This document shows, in pieces, positions 1 through 12,176 of a DNA stretch of 64,000 nt. The position numbers were made by a program, and so were the translations under genes. The notes under the pieces were generated by a model, which made no database searches, was not told the origin of the DNA, and saw nothing but the letters and a program-made list of their open reading frames with translations. Source of the stretch: Carya illinoinensis (lineage: Eukaryota > Streptophyta > Magnoliopsida > Fagales > Juglandaceae); contig NC_056753.1 in the NCBI RefSeq assembly GCF_018687715.1, positions 14,195,001 to 14,259,000 of the forward strand. Direction: 5' to 3'. Numbering within the stretch: position 1 is the first letter of the stretch; each line of letters starts with the position of its first letter.

Positions 1-429
1 CCGCACATTGTAGGCTGAAAATCTGGACAAATGTTCATCTCTTGGTTGCATCACTTTTGTTTTATCTTCACGGCTCATTCGTGCACGTATCATCACCACA
101 CACGTTGAAGGCTTTTTCATGCGGAAGATGGCGAGGGATTGGCTGTCAAGTGCTCAACTCTGAGCAGCTCAAGGAAGAGGGTGAAGTGAGGTTGCCGGGT
201 GATGTCTAGTGCAAAAGCCAATCGGTTTAGCTCTATTTTGAGTGCTGACTTGGGTCAAAATGCCCATGATGACTTGAAGGACTCTTGGGGATTGGAGGAA
301 GGGCGTAAAGGGGTGATGGCGTGTGGGAATGGCGTAATTAAGAACAGGAATAAAAAATAAAAATACAATGCCACTCGGTTGCTTCAACTAAGTTTCAAAT
401 GGAATTGGTTGGGGCTACGGTTCGGTTAG
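1..429. repeat. Satellite monomer M0 (3' end only)
   Basis: The window opens inside a monomer. These 429 bp match the last part of M1 (about 1953-2381). It carries a private change near position 120, TTTTTCATGCGG where neighbours have TTTTTCAGGCGG. Confidence 0.95.
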
Positions 430-2381
430 TTGGGGGGATTTCTCACAAGGTTTTTGACTGGTCCATTACAGACGAGAGGATGTGTGGTTGGAGAAAATAC
501 GAAGGAAATGGCGTGGGCTAGGGAGTTGTTTTGGTTGAATGCACAAGAAGGTGCACATGTGCCGATTGGTGGTGATTGTGCATTGACATGTCTTTGCCAC
601 TCTATTGATATGTGTTGGATCAAGGTTAAACTTCTACCATGGTCTCGAATGATGATGAAAAGACAACAAGAAAATTAAAAAGAAGGTTCAGATAAAAAAT
701 ATTAGATATAATTAAAAGGGAAATTAAGGTCAAAACATGGTTTAGATGTTACTAATCATCTGCAGGTATATTAATGCACTGAACTCAAGTTAGAAGCTCA
801 AATATTGTCAAATGGGAGCCTTAGGGGTTTGTGGCACTTGAGGAAAACCAATGGTATGGTGTATGTGGGCTTCAATTAAAAGCATTCCATAAATGCCCAA
901 GTGTGATTTCAACTAATTAATCGCTATGGATGTTTGTATATCTCATTTTATCAAGTGCCACGAATTCTAATACGTTAATGACAATTTGAAAACTTAATTT
1001 CTGTTCATACCAACAGTTAAGCATGACGTAAGACCTTAATCACCATTAAACAAGGCCTACGACCTTAACGATTAAACCTAAGCGTGCATGATGTTTCTAG
1101 CTTTATCCACTAAGAGATGTTCCGAAAACCTAATCAAATCATACATTTTGATTCTTATCCAATCACATGGCGTTGCTAAATGCACATTATTCAAGCGTAG
1201 ATAAATTAATTAAAAGTTCCATAAGTAAAGCACAAACTAGTCAAAACCGCGCATGCTTTAGATGATCAACAAAAGAAAGAATTAGAGTCTATTATGGCTT
1301 GCGTCAAACTTTTAAATTAAACAATCAAAACTCACATTCTAAGAAAGTTTTGAGTGATACTTGTACCAAGACATGCCATAACTAGAAATTCAACACAAAA
1401 TCATCAAATGCAAACAATATCTCTCAATTAACCCGATTTTGAATTTCGCATGCCGACCTCATTGAAACTCAGTCAGAATTCATTCCTATAGCATAATTTA
1501 AAACCTAACATACTATGCTAATACTAAACAAAGATTCGAGCAGTGTTACTTACAAAATTCGTGGCCCCAAGAACTCTCCCAAACACACTCACACAACTCA
1601 CTCAGTTTCACTCTTTTGCACACGAAGAGGTGAAAAGCTCTCGAGGACTCAAGAGAAGCCTTGGAGGCGAGGTGTGGAGGAATAAGGGAGTGAAGGGGCG
1701 GTATTTAAAGACCGGGGGGGGGGGGAAGGGAGACGTTGTCCTTGGCTGAAGGAGGGATTGGTGATTGGTTGGGGGAGTAGAGGAGTCTGGTGGTGAGATT
1801 TCCAACTCGAGTCATCACTTGTGCAGATGAATGGTGCCCTAAACCCCCCACGATCTCTTCATTTCAGGTGTTGCAAGCTCCTATATTGGTGTGGGAGCTG
1901 ACATGGTGTGAAAATAAAACAGAGAAACAAGGCATGAGGTCATGCCTCGATGCCGCACGTTGTAGGCTGAAAATCTGGACAAATGTTCATCTCTTGGTTG
2001 CATCACTTTTGTTTTATCTTCACGGCTCATTCGTGCACGTATCATCACCACACACGTTGAAGGCTTTTTCAGGCGGAAGATGGCGAGGGATTGGCTGTCA
2101 AGTGCTCAACTCTGAGGAGCTCAAGGAAGAGGGTGAAGTGAGGTTGCCGGGTGATGTCTAGTGCAAAAGCCAATCGGTTTAGCTCTATTTTGAGTGCTGA
2201 CTTGGGTCAAAATGCCCATGATGACTTGAAGGACTCTTGGGGATTGGAGGAAGGGCGTAAAGGGGTGATGGCGTGTGGGAATGGCGTAATTAAGAACAGG
2301 AATAAAAAATAAAAATACAATGCCACTCGGTTGCTTCAACTAAGTTTCAAATGGAATTGGTTGGGGCTACGGTTCGGTTAG
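430..2381. repeat. Satellite monomer M1, long, family 1 (1952 bp)
   Basis: Full monomer. Family 1 markers are ACCATGGTCTCG, AATGATGATGAAAAG, CTGCAGGTAT and GCGTGCATGATG. The G-run at about 1714 is 12 G. Private features are CAGTGTTACTTAC near 1541 (others CAGGGTTACTTAC) and CTGAGGAGCTC near 2113. Confidence 0.96.
1548..1708 (-). promoter_or_regulatory. Promoter-like segment with splice-donor motif in each monomer (shown in M1)
   Basis: On the minus strand M1 reads CCAAT-like motifs near 1768, a C-run, then CTTTAAATACC near 1700, then about 150 bp without ATG, then GTAAGT at 1553-1548. The arrangement recurs in long monomers. Short monomers keep CTTTAAATACC and GTAAGT but lose the CCAAT side. 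It could be a promoter and first non-coding exon captured in the satellite. This is an interpretation of motifs, with no proof of transcription. Confidence 0.3.
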
Positions 2382-4331
2382 TTGGGGGGATTTCTCACAA
2401 GGTTTTTGACTGGTCCATTACAGACGAGAGGATGTGTGGTTGGAGAAAATACGAAGGAAATGGCGTGGGCTAGGGAGTTGTTTTGGTTGAATGCACAAGA
2501 AGGTGCACATGTGCCGATTGGTGGTGATTGTGCATTGACATGTCTTTGCCACTCTATTGATATGTGTTGGATCAAGGTTAAACTTCTACCATGGTCTCGA
2601 ATGATGATGAAAAGACAACAAGAAAATTAAAAAGAAGGTTCAGATAAAAAATGTTAGATATAATTAAAAGGGAAATTAAGGTCAAAACATGGTTTAGATG
2701 TTACTAATCATCTGCAGGTATATTAATGCCCTGAACTCAAGTTAGAAGCTCAAATATTGTCAAATGGGAGCCTTAGGGGTTTGTGGCACTTGAGGAAAAC
2801 CAATGGTATGGTGTATGTGGGCTTCAATTAAAAGCATTCCATAAACGCCCAAGTGTGATTTCAACTAATTAATCGCTATGGATGTTTGTATATCTCATTT
2901 TATCAAGTGCCACGAATTCTAATACGTTAATGACAATTTGAAAACTTAATTTCTGTTCATACCAACAGTTAAGCATGACGTAAGACCTTAATCACCATTA
3001 AACAAGGCCTACGACCTTAACGATTAAACCTAAGCGTGCATGATGTTTCTAGCTTTATCCACTAAGAGATGTTCCGAAAACTTAATCAAATCATACATTT
3101 TGATTCTTATCCAATCACAGGGCGTTGCTAAATGCACATTATTCAAGCGTAGATAAATTAATTAAAAGTTCCATAAGTAAAGCACAAACTAGTCAAAACC
3201 GCGCATGCTTTAGATGATCAACAAAAGAAAGAATTAGAGTCTATTATGGCTTGCGTCAAACTTTTAAATTAAACAATCAAAACTCACATTCTAAGAAAGT
3301 TTTGAGTGATACTTGTACCAAGACATACCATAACTAGAAATTCAACACAAAATCATCAAATGCAAACAATATCTCTCAATTAACCCGATTTTGAATTTCG
3401 CATGCCGACCTCATTGAAACTCAGTCAGAATTCATTCCTATAGCATAATTTAAAACCTAACATACTATGCTAATACTAAACAAAGATTCGAGCAGGGTTA
3501 CTTACAAAATTCGTGGCCCCAAGAACTCTCCCAAACACACTCACACAACTCACTCAGTTTCACTCTTTTGCACACGAAGAGGTGAAAAGCTCTCGAGGAC
3601 TCAAGAGAAGCCTTGGAGGCGAGGTGTGGAGGAATAAGGGAGTGAAGGGGCGGTATTTAAAGACCGGGGGGGGGGAAGGGAGACGTTGTCCTTGGCTGAA
3701 GGAGGGATTGGTGTTTGGTTGGGGGAGTAGAGGAGTCTGGTGGTGAGATTTCCAACTCGAGTCATCACTTGTGCAGATGAATGGTGCCCTAAACCCCCCA
3801 CGATCTCTTCATTTCAGGTGTTGCAAGCTCCTATATTGGTGTGGGAGCTGACATCGTGTGAAAATAAAACAGAGAAACAAGGCATGAGGTCATGCCTCGA
3901 TGCCGCACGTTGTAGGCTGAAAATCTGGACAAATGTTCATCTCTTGGTTGCATCACTTTTGTTTTATCTTCACGGCTCATTCGTGCACGTATCATCATCA
4001 CACACGTTGAAGGCTTTTTCAGGCGGAAGATGGCGAGGGATTGGCTGTCAAGTGCTCAACTCTGAGCAGCTCAAGATGGAGGGTGAAGTGAGGTTGCCTT
4101 GTGATGTCTAGTGCAAAAGCCAATCGGTTTAGCTCTATTTTGAGTGTTGACTTGGGTCAAGATGCCCATGATGACTTGAAGGACTCTTGGGGATTGGAGG
4201 AAGGGCGTAAAGGGGTGATGGCGTGTGGGAATGGCGTAATTAAGAACAGGAATAAAAAATAAAAATACAATGCCACTCGGTTGCTTCAACTAAGTTTCAA
4301 ATGGAATTGGTTGGGGCTACGGTTCGGTTAG
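2382..4331. repeat. Satellite monomer M2, long, mosaic of families 1 and 2 (1950 bp)
   Basis: The first 1.3 kb is family 1. Near its 3' end it carries markers otherwise typical of family 2: GGTGTTTGGTT near 3710, ATCATCATCACAC near 3991, and GTGTTGACTTGGGTCAAGATG near 4145. Between these lie family 1 states such as CGATCTCTTC near 3800. The alternation suggests gene conversion or template mixing. The G-run is the shortest of family 1, 10 G. A private change is TTGCCTTGTGATG near 4094. Confidence 0.95.
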
Positions 4332-6292
4332 TTGGGGGGATTTCTCACAAGGTTTTTGACTGGTCCATTACAGACGAGAGGATGTGTGGTTGGAGAAAAT
4401 ACGAAGGAAATGGCGTGGGCTAGGGAGTTGTTTTGGTTGAATGCACAAGAAGGTGCACATGTGCCGATTGGTGGTGATTGTGCATTGACATGTCTTTGCC
4501 ACTCTATTGATATGTGTTGGATCAAGGTTAAACTTCTACCATGGTCTCGAATGATGATGAAAAGACAACAAGAAAATTAAAAAGAAGGTTCAGATAAAAA
4601 ATGTTAGATATAATTAAAAGGGAAATTAAGGTCAAAACATGGTTTAGATGTTACTAATCATCTGCAGGTATATTAATGCCCTGAACTCAAGTTAGAAGCT
4701 CAAATATTGTCAAATGGGAGCCTTAGGGGTTTGTGGCACTTGAGGAAAACCAATGGTATGGTGTATGTGGGCTTCAATTAAAAGCATTCCATAAACGCCC
4801 AAGTGTGATTTCAACTAATTAATCGCTATGGATGTTTGTATATCTCATTTTATCAAGTGCCACGAATTCTAATACGTTAATGACAATTTGAAAACTTAAT
4901 TTCTGTTCATACCAACAGTTAAGCATGACGTAAGACCTTAATCACCATTAAACAAGGCCTACGACCTTAACGATTAAACCTAAGCGTGCATGATGTTTCT
5001 AGCTTTATCCACTAAGAGATGTTCCGAAAACTTAATCAAATCATACATTTTGATTCTTATCCAATCACAGGGCGTTGCTAAATGCACATTATTCAAGCGT
5101 AGATAAATTAATTAAAAGTTCCATAAGTAAAGCACAAACTAGTCAAAACCGCGCATGCTTTAGATGATCAACAAAAGAAAGAATTAGAGTCTATTATGGC
5201 TTGCGTCAAACTTTTAAATTAAACAATCAAAACTCACATTCTAAGAAAGTTTTGAGTGATACTTGTACCAAGACATGCCATAACTAGAAATTCAACACAA
5301 AATCATCAAATGCAAACAATATCTCTCAATTAACCCGATTTTGAATTTCGCATGCCGACCTCATTGAAACTCAGTCAGAATTCATTCCTATAGCATAATT
5401 TAAAACCTAACATACTATGCTAATACTAAACAAAGATTCGAGCAGGGTTACTTACAAAATTCGTGGCCCCAAGAACTCTCCCAAACACACTCACACAACT
5501 CACTCAGTTTCACTCTTTTGCACACGAAGAGGTGAAAAGCTCTCGAGGACTCAAGAGAAGCCTTGGAGGCGAGGTGTGGAGGAATAAGGGAGTGAAGGGG
5601 CGGTATTTAAAGACCGGGGGGGGGGGGGGGGGGGGGAAGGGAGACGTTGTCCTTGGCTGAAGGAGGGATTGGTGATTGGTTGGGGGAGTAGAGGAGTCTG
5701 GTGGTGAGATTTCCAACTCGAGTCATCACTTGTGCAGATGAATGGTGCCCTAAACCCCCCACGATCTCTTCATTTCAGGTGTTGCAAGCTCCTATATTGG
5801 TGTGGGAGCTGACATGGTGTGAAAATAAAACAGAGAAACAAGGCATGAGGTCATGCCTCGATGCCGCACGTTGTAGGCTGAAAATCTGGACAAATGTTCA
5901 TCTCTTGGTTGCATCACTTTTGTTTTATCTTCACGGCTCATTCGTGCACGTATCATCACCACACACGTTGAAGGTTTTTTCAGGCGGAAGATGGCGAGGG
6001 ATTGGCTGTCAAGTGCTCAACTCTGAGCAGCTCAAGGAAGAGGGTGAAGTGAGGTTGCCGGGTGATGTCTAGTGCAAAAGCCAATCGGTTTAGCTCTATT
6101 TTGAGTGCTGACTTGGGTCAAAATGCCCATGATGACTTGAAGGACTCTTGGGGATTGGAGGAAGGGCGTAAAGGGGTGATGGCGTGTGGGAATGGCGTAA
6201 TTAAGAACAGGAATAAAAAATAAAAATACAATGCCACTCGGTTGCTTCAACTAAGTTTCAAATGGAATTGGTTGGGGCTACGGTTCGGTTAG
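4332..6292. repeat. Satellite monomer M3, long, family 1 (1961 bp)
   Basis: Length and markers match the third monomer type (M6, M9) of the 5.88-kb higher-order repeat, so the trimer pattern may begin here with its last member. First monomer with GAAGGTTTTTTCAGG (near 5970), a state shared by M3-M9. G-run of 21 G at 5616. Confidence 0.96.
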
Positions 6293-8256
6293 TTGGGGGG
6301 ATTTCTCACAAGGTTTTTGACTGGTCCATTACAGACGAGAGGATGTGTGGTTGGAGAAAATACGAAGGAAATGGCGTGGGCTAGGGAGTTGTTTTGGTTG
6401 AATGCACAAGAAGGTGCACATGTGCCGATTGGTGGTGATTGTGCATTGACATGTCTTTGCCACTCTATTGATATGTGTTGGATCAAGGTTAAACTTCTAC
6501 CATGGTCTCGAATGATGATGAAAAGACAACAAGAAAATTAAAAAGAAGGTTCAGATAAAAAATGTTAGATATAATTAAAAGGGAAATTAAGGTCAAAACA
6601 TGGTTTAGATGTTACTAATCATCTGCAGGTATATTAATGCCCTGAACTCAAGTTAGAAGCTCAAATATTGTCAAATGGGAGCCTTAGGGGTTTGTGGCAC
6701 TTGAGGAAAACCAATGGTATGGTGTATGTGGGCTTCAATTAAAAGCATTCCATAAACGCCCAAGTGTGATTTCAACTAATTAATCGCTATGGATGTTTGT
6801 ATATCTCATTTTATCAAGTGCCACGAATTCTAATACGTTAATGACAATTTGAAAACTTAATTTCTGTGTTCATACCAACAGTTAAGCATGACGTAAGACC
6901 TTAATCACCATTAAACAAGGCCTACGACCTTAACGATTAAACCTAAGCGTGCATGATGTTTCTAGCTTTATCCACTAAGAGATGTTCCGAAAACTTAATC
7001 AAATCATACATTTTGATTCTTATCCAATCACAGGGCGTTGCTAAATGCACATTATTCAAGCGTAGATAAATTAATTAAAAGTTCCATAAGTAAAGCACAA
7101 ACTAGTCAAAACCGCGCATGCTTTAGATGATCAACAAAAGAAAGAATTAGAGTCTATTATGGCTTGCGTCAAACTTTTAAATTAAACAATCAAAACTCAC
7201 ATTCTAAGAAAGTTTTGAGTGATACTTGTACCAAGACATGCCATAACTAGAAATTCAACACAAAATCATCAAATGCAAACAATATCTCTCAATTAACCCG
7301 ATTTTGAATTTCGCATGCCGACCTCATTGAAACTCAGTCAGAATTCATTCCTATAGCATAATTTAAAACCTAACATACTACGCTAATACTAAACAAAGAT
7401 TCGAGCAGGGTTACTTACAAAATTCGTGGCCCCAAGAACTCTCCCAAACACACTCACACAACTCACTCAGTTTCACTCTTTTGCACACGAAGAGGTGAAA
7501 AGCTCTCGAGGACTCAAGAGAAGCCTTGGAGGCGAGGTGTGGAGGAATAAGGGAGTGAAGGGGCGGTATTTAAAGACCGGGGGGGGGGGGGGGGGGGGGG
7601 AAGGGAGACGTTGTCCTTGGCTGAAGGAGGGATTGGTGATTGGTTGGGGGAGTAGAGGAGTCTGGTGGTGAGATTTCCAACTCGAGTCATCACTTGTGCA
7701 GATGAATGGTGCCCTAAACCCCCCACGATCTCTTCATTTCAGGTGTTGCAAGCTCCTATATTGGTGTGGGAGCTGACATGGTGTGAAAATAAAACAGAGA
7801 AACAAGGCATGAGGTCATGCCTCGATGCCGCACGTTGTAGGCTGAAAATCTGGACAAATGTTCATCTCTTGGTTGCATCACTTTTGTTTTATCTTCACGG
7901 CTCATTCGTGCACGTATCATCACCACACACGTTGAAGGTTTTTTCAGGCGGAAGATGGCGAGGGATTGGCTGTCAAGTGCTCAACTCTGAGCAGCTCAAG
8001 GAAGAGGGTGAAGTGAGGTTGCCGGGTGATGTCTAGTGCAAAAGCCAATCGGTTTAGCTCTATTTTGAGTGCTGACTTGGGTCAAAATGCCCATGATGAC
8101 TTGAAGGACTCTTGGGGATTGGAGGAAGGGCGTAAAGGGGTGATGGCGTGTGGGAATGGCGTAATTAAGAACAGGAATAAAAAATAAAAATACAATGCCA
8201 CTCGGTTGCTTCAACTAAGTTTCAAATGGAATTGGTTGGGGCTACGGTTCGGTTAG
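6293..8256. repeat. Satellite monomer M4, long, HOR-1 type A (1964 bp)
   Basis: Type A markers are a 2-bp insertion giving CTGTGTTCATACC near 6865 and ATACTACGCTAAT near 7376. Both recur only in M7. G-run of 22 G. Confidence 0.96.
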
Positions 8257-10215
8257 TTGGGGGGATTTCTCACAAGGTTTTTGACTGGTCCATTACAGAC
8301 GAGAGGATGTGTGGTTGGAGAAAATACGAAGGAAATGGCGTGGGCTAGGGAGTTGTTTTGGTTGAATGCACAAGAAGGTGCACATGTGCCGATTGGTGGT
8401 GATTGTGCATTGACATGTCTTTGCCACTCTATTGATATGTGTTGGATCAAGGTTAAACTTCTACCATGGTCTCGAATGATGATGAAAAGACAACAAGAAA
8501 ATTAAAAAGAAGGTTCAGATAAAAAATGTTAGATATAATTAAAAGGGAAATTAAGGTCAAAACATGGTTTAGATGTTACTAATCATCTGCAGGTATATTA
8601 ATGCCCTGAACTCAAGTTAGAAGCTCAAATATTGTCAAATGGGAGCCTTAGGGGTTTGTGGCACTTGAGGAAAACCAATGGTATGGTGTATGTGGGGCTT
8701 CAATTAAAAGCATTCCATAAACGCCCAAGTGTGATTTCAACTAATTAATCGCTATGGATGTTTGTATATCTCATTTTATCAAGTGCCACGAATTCTAATA
8801 CGTTAATGACAATTTGAAAACTTAATTTCTGTTCATACCAACAGTTAAGCATGACGTAAGACCTTAATCACCATTAAAGGCCTACGACCTTAACGATTAA
8901 ACCTAAGCGTGCATGATGTTTCTAGCTTTATCCACTAAGAGATGTTCCGAAAACTTAATCAAATCATACATTTTGATTCTTATCCAATCACAGGGCGTTG
9001 CTAAATGCACATTATTCAAGCGTAGATAAATTAATTAAAAGTTCCATAAGTAAAGCACAAACTAGTCAAAACCGCGCATGCTTTAGATGATCAACAAAAG
9101 AAAGAATTAGAGTCTATTATGGCTTGCGTCAAACTTTTAAATTAAACAATCAAAACTCACATTCTAAGAAAGTTTTGAGTGATACTTGTACCAAGACATG
9201 CCATAACTAGAAATTCAACACAAAATCATCAAATGCAAACAATATCTCTCAATTAACCCGATTTTGAATTTCGCATGCCGACCTCATTGAAACTCAGTCA
9301 GAATTCATTCCTATAGCATAATTTAAAACCTAACATACTATGCTAATACTAAACAAAGATTCGAGCAGGGTTACTTACAAAATTCGTGGCCCCAAGAACT
9401 CTCCCAAACACACTCACACAACTCACTCAGTTTCACTCTTTTGCACACGAAGAGGTGAAAAGCTCTCGAGGACTCAAGAGAAGCCTTGGAGGCGAGGTGT
9501 GGAGGAATAAGGGAGTGAAGGGGCGGTATTTAAAGACCGGGGGGGGGGGGGGGGGGGGGAAGGGAGACGTTGTCCTTGGCTGAAGGAGGGATTGGTGATT
9601 GGTTGGGGGAGTAGAGGAGTCTGGTGGTGAGATTTCCAACTCGAGTCATCACTTGTGCAGATGAATGGTGCCCTAAACCCCCCACGATCTCTTCATTTCA
9701 GGTGTTGCAAGCTCCTATATTGGTGTGGGAGCTGACATGGTGTGAAAATAAAACAGAGAAACAAGGCATGAGGTCATGCCTCGATGCCGCACGTTGTAGG
9801 CTGAAAATCTGGACAAATGTTCATCTCTTGGTTGCATCACTTTTGTTTTATCTTCACGGCTCATTCGTGCACGTATCATCACCACACACGTTGAAGGTTT
9901 TTTCAGGCGGAAGATGGCGAGGGATTGGCTGTCAAGTGCTCAACTCTGAGCAGCTCAAGGAAGAGGGTGAAGTGAGGTTGCCGGGTGATGTCTAGTGCAA
10001 AAGCCAATCGGTTTAGCTCTATTTTGAGTGCTGACTTGGGTCAAAATGCCCATGATGACTTGAAGGACTCTTGGGGATTGGAGGAAGGGCGTAAAGGGGT
10101 GATGGCGTGTGGGAATGGCGTAATTAAGAACAGGAATAAAAAATAAAAATACAATGCCACTCGGTTGCTTCAACTAAGTTTCAAATGGAATTGGTTGGGG
10201 CTACGGTTCGGTTAG
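8257..10215. repeat. Satellite monomer M5, long, HOR-1 type B (1959 bp)
   Basis: Type B markers are an extra G in TATGTGGGGCTTC near 8690 and loss of four bases giving ACCATTAAAGGCC near 8871. Both recur only in M8. G-run of 21 G. Confidence 0.96.
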
Positions 10216-12176
10216 TTGGGGGGATTTCTCACAAGGTTTTTGACTGGTCCATTACAGACGAGAGGATGTGTGGTTGGAGAAAATACGAAGGAAATGGCGT
10301 GGGCTAGGGAGTTGTTTTGGTTGAATGCACAAGAAGGTGCACATGTGCCGATTGGTGGTGATTGTGCATTGACATGTCTTTGCCACTCTATTGATATGTG
10401 TTGGATCAAGGTTAAACTTCTACCATGGTCTCGAATGATGATGAAAAGACAACAAGAAAATTAAAAAGAAGGTTCAGATAAAAAATGTTAGATATAATTA
10501 AAAGGGAAATTAAGGTCAAAACATGGTTTAGATGTTACTAATCATCTGCAGGTATATTAATGCCCTGAACTCAAGTTAGAAGCTCAAATATTGTCAAATG
10601 GGAGCCTTAGGGGTTTGTGGCACTTGAGGAAAACCAATGGTATGGTGTATGTGGGCTTCAATTAAAAGCATTCCATAAACGCCCAAGTGTGATTTCAACT
10701 AATTAATCGCTATGGATGTTTGTATATCTCATTTTATCAAGTGCCACGAATTCTAATACGTTAATGACAATTTGAAAACTTAATTTCTGTTCATACCAAC
10801 AGTTAAGCATGACGTAAGACCTTAATCACCATTAAACAAGGCCTACGACCTTAACGATTAAACCTAAGCGTGCATGATGTTTCTAGCTTTATCCACTAAG
10901 AGATGTTCCGAAAACTTAATCAAATCATACATTTTGATTCTTATCCAATCACAGGGCGTTGCTAAATGCACATTATTCAAGCGTAGATAAATTAATTAAA
11001 AGTTCCATAAGTAAAGCACAAACTAGTCAAAACCGCGCATGCTTTAGATGATCAACAAAAGAAAGAATTAGAGTCTATTATGGCTTGCGTCAAACTTTTA
11101 AATTAAACAATCAAAACTCACATTCTAAGAAAGTTTTGAGTGATACTTGTACCAAGACATGCCATAACTAGAAATTCAACACAAAATCATCAAATGCAAA
11201 CAATATCTCTCAATTAACCCGATTTTGAATTTCGCATGCCGACCTCATTGAAACTCAGTCAGAATTCATTCCTATAGCATAATTTAAAACCTAACATACT
11301 ATGCTAATACTAAACAAAGATTCGAGCAGGGTTACTTACAAAATTCGTGGCCCCAAGAACTCTCCCAAACACACTCACACAACTCACTCAGTTTCACTCT
11401 TTTGCACACGAAGAGGTGAAAAGCTCTCGAGGACTCAAGAGAAGCCTTGGAGGCGAGGTGTGGAGGAATAAGGGAGTGAAGGGGCGGTATTTAAAGACCG
11501 GGGGGGGGGGGGGGGGGGGGAAGGGAGACGTTGTCCTTGGCTGAAGGAGGGATTGGTGATTGGTTGGGGGAGTAGAGGAGTCTGGTGGTGAGATTTCCAA
11601 CTCGAGTCATCACTTGTGCAGATGAATGGTGCCCTAAACCCCCCACGATCTCTTCATTTCAGGTGTTGCAAGCTCCTATATTGGTGTGGGAGCTGACATG
11701 GTGTGAAAATAAAACAGAGAAACAAGGCATGAGGTCATGCCTCGATGCCGCACGTTGTAGGCTGAAAATCTGGACAAATGTTCATCTCTTGGTTGCATCA
11801 CTTTTGTTTTATCTTCACGGCTCATTCGTGCACGTATCATCACCACACACGTTGAAGGTTTTTTCAGGCGGAAGATGGCGAGGGATTGGCTGTCAAGTGC
11901 TCAACTCTGAGCAGCTCAAGGAAGAGGGTGAAGTGAGGTTGCCGGGTGATGTCTAGTGCAAAAGCCAATCGGTTTAGCTCTATTTTGAGTGCTGACTTGG
12001 GTCAAAATGCCCATGATGACTTGAAGGACTCTTGGGGATTGGAGGAAGGGCGTAAAGGGGTGATGGCGTGTGGGAATGGCGTAATTAAGAACAGGAATAA
12101 AAAATAAAAATACAATGCCACTCGGTTGCTTCAACTAAGTTTCAAATGGAATTGGTTGGGGCTACGGTTCGGTTAG
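10216..12176. repeat. Satellite monomer M6, long, HOR-1 type C (1961 bp)
   Basis: Lacks both type A and type B markers, like M9 and M3. G-run of 21 G. Last member of the first trimer. Confidence 0.96.

Larger units (their letters stand above)
6293..12176. repeat. Higher-order repeat HOR-1, copy 1 (M4-M6, 5884 bp)
   Basis: Three monomers of types A, B and C. Each type is recognised by small indels shared only with the monomer three places downstream. Offsets between paired landmarks are 5884-5885 bp. Confidence 0.9.

Noticed and set aside
1608..1805. Proline-rich minus-strand frames across the G-run
   Set aside because: The proline stretch is only the translated homopolymer, and the frame changes with G-run length from monomer to monomer.
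1790..2161. A 123-codon open frame repeated in about 20 monomers
   Set aside because: It starts with GTG, not ATG, has no recognisable domain, and varies between monomers mainly by amino-acid changes (Ala/Val, Pro/Ser, Trp/Ser, Gln/Glu). Its persistence is explained by homogenisation.
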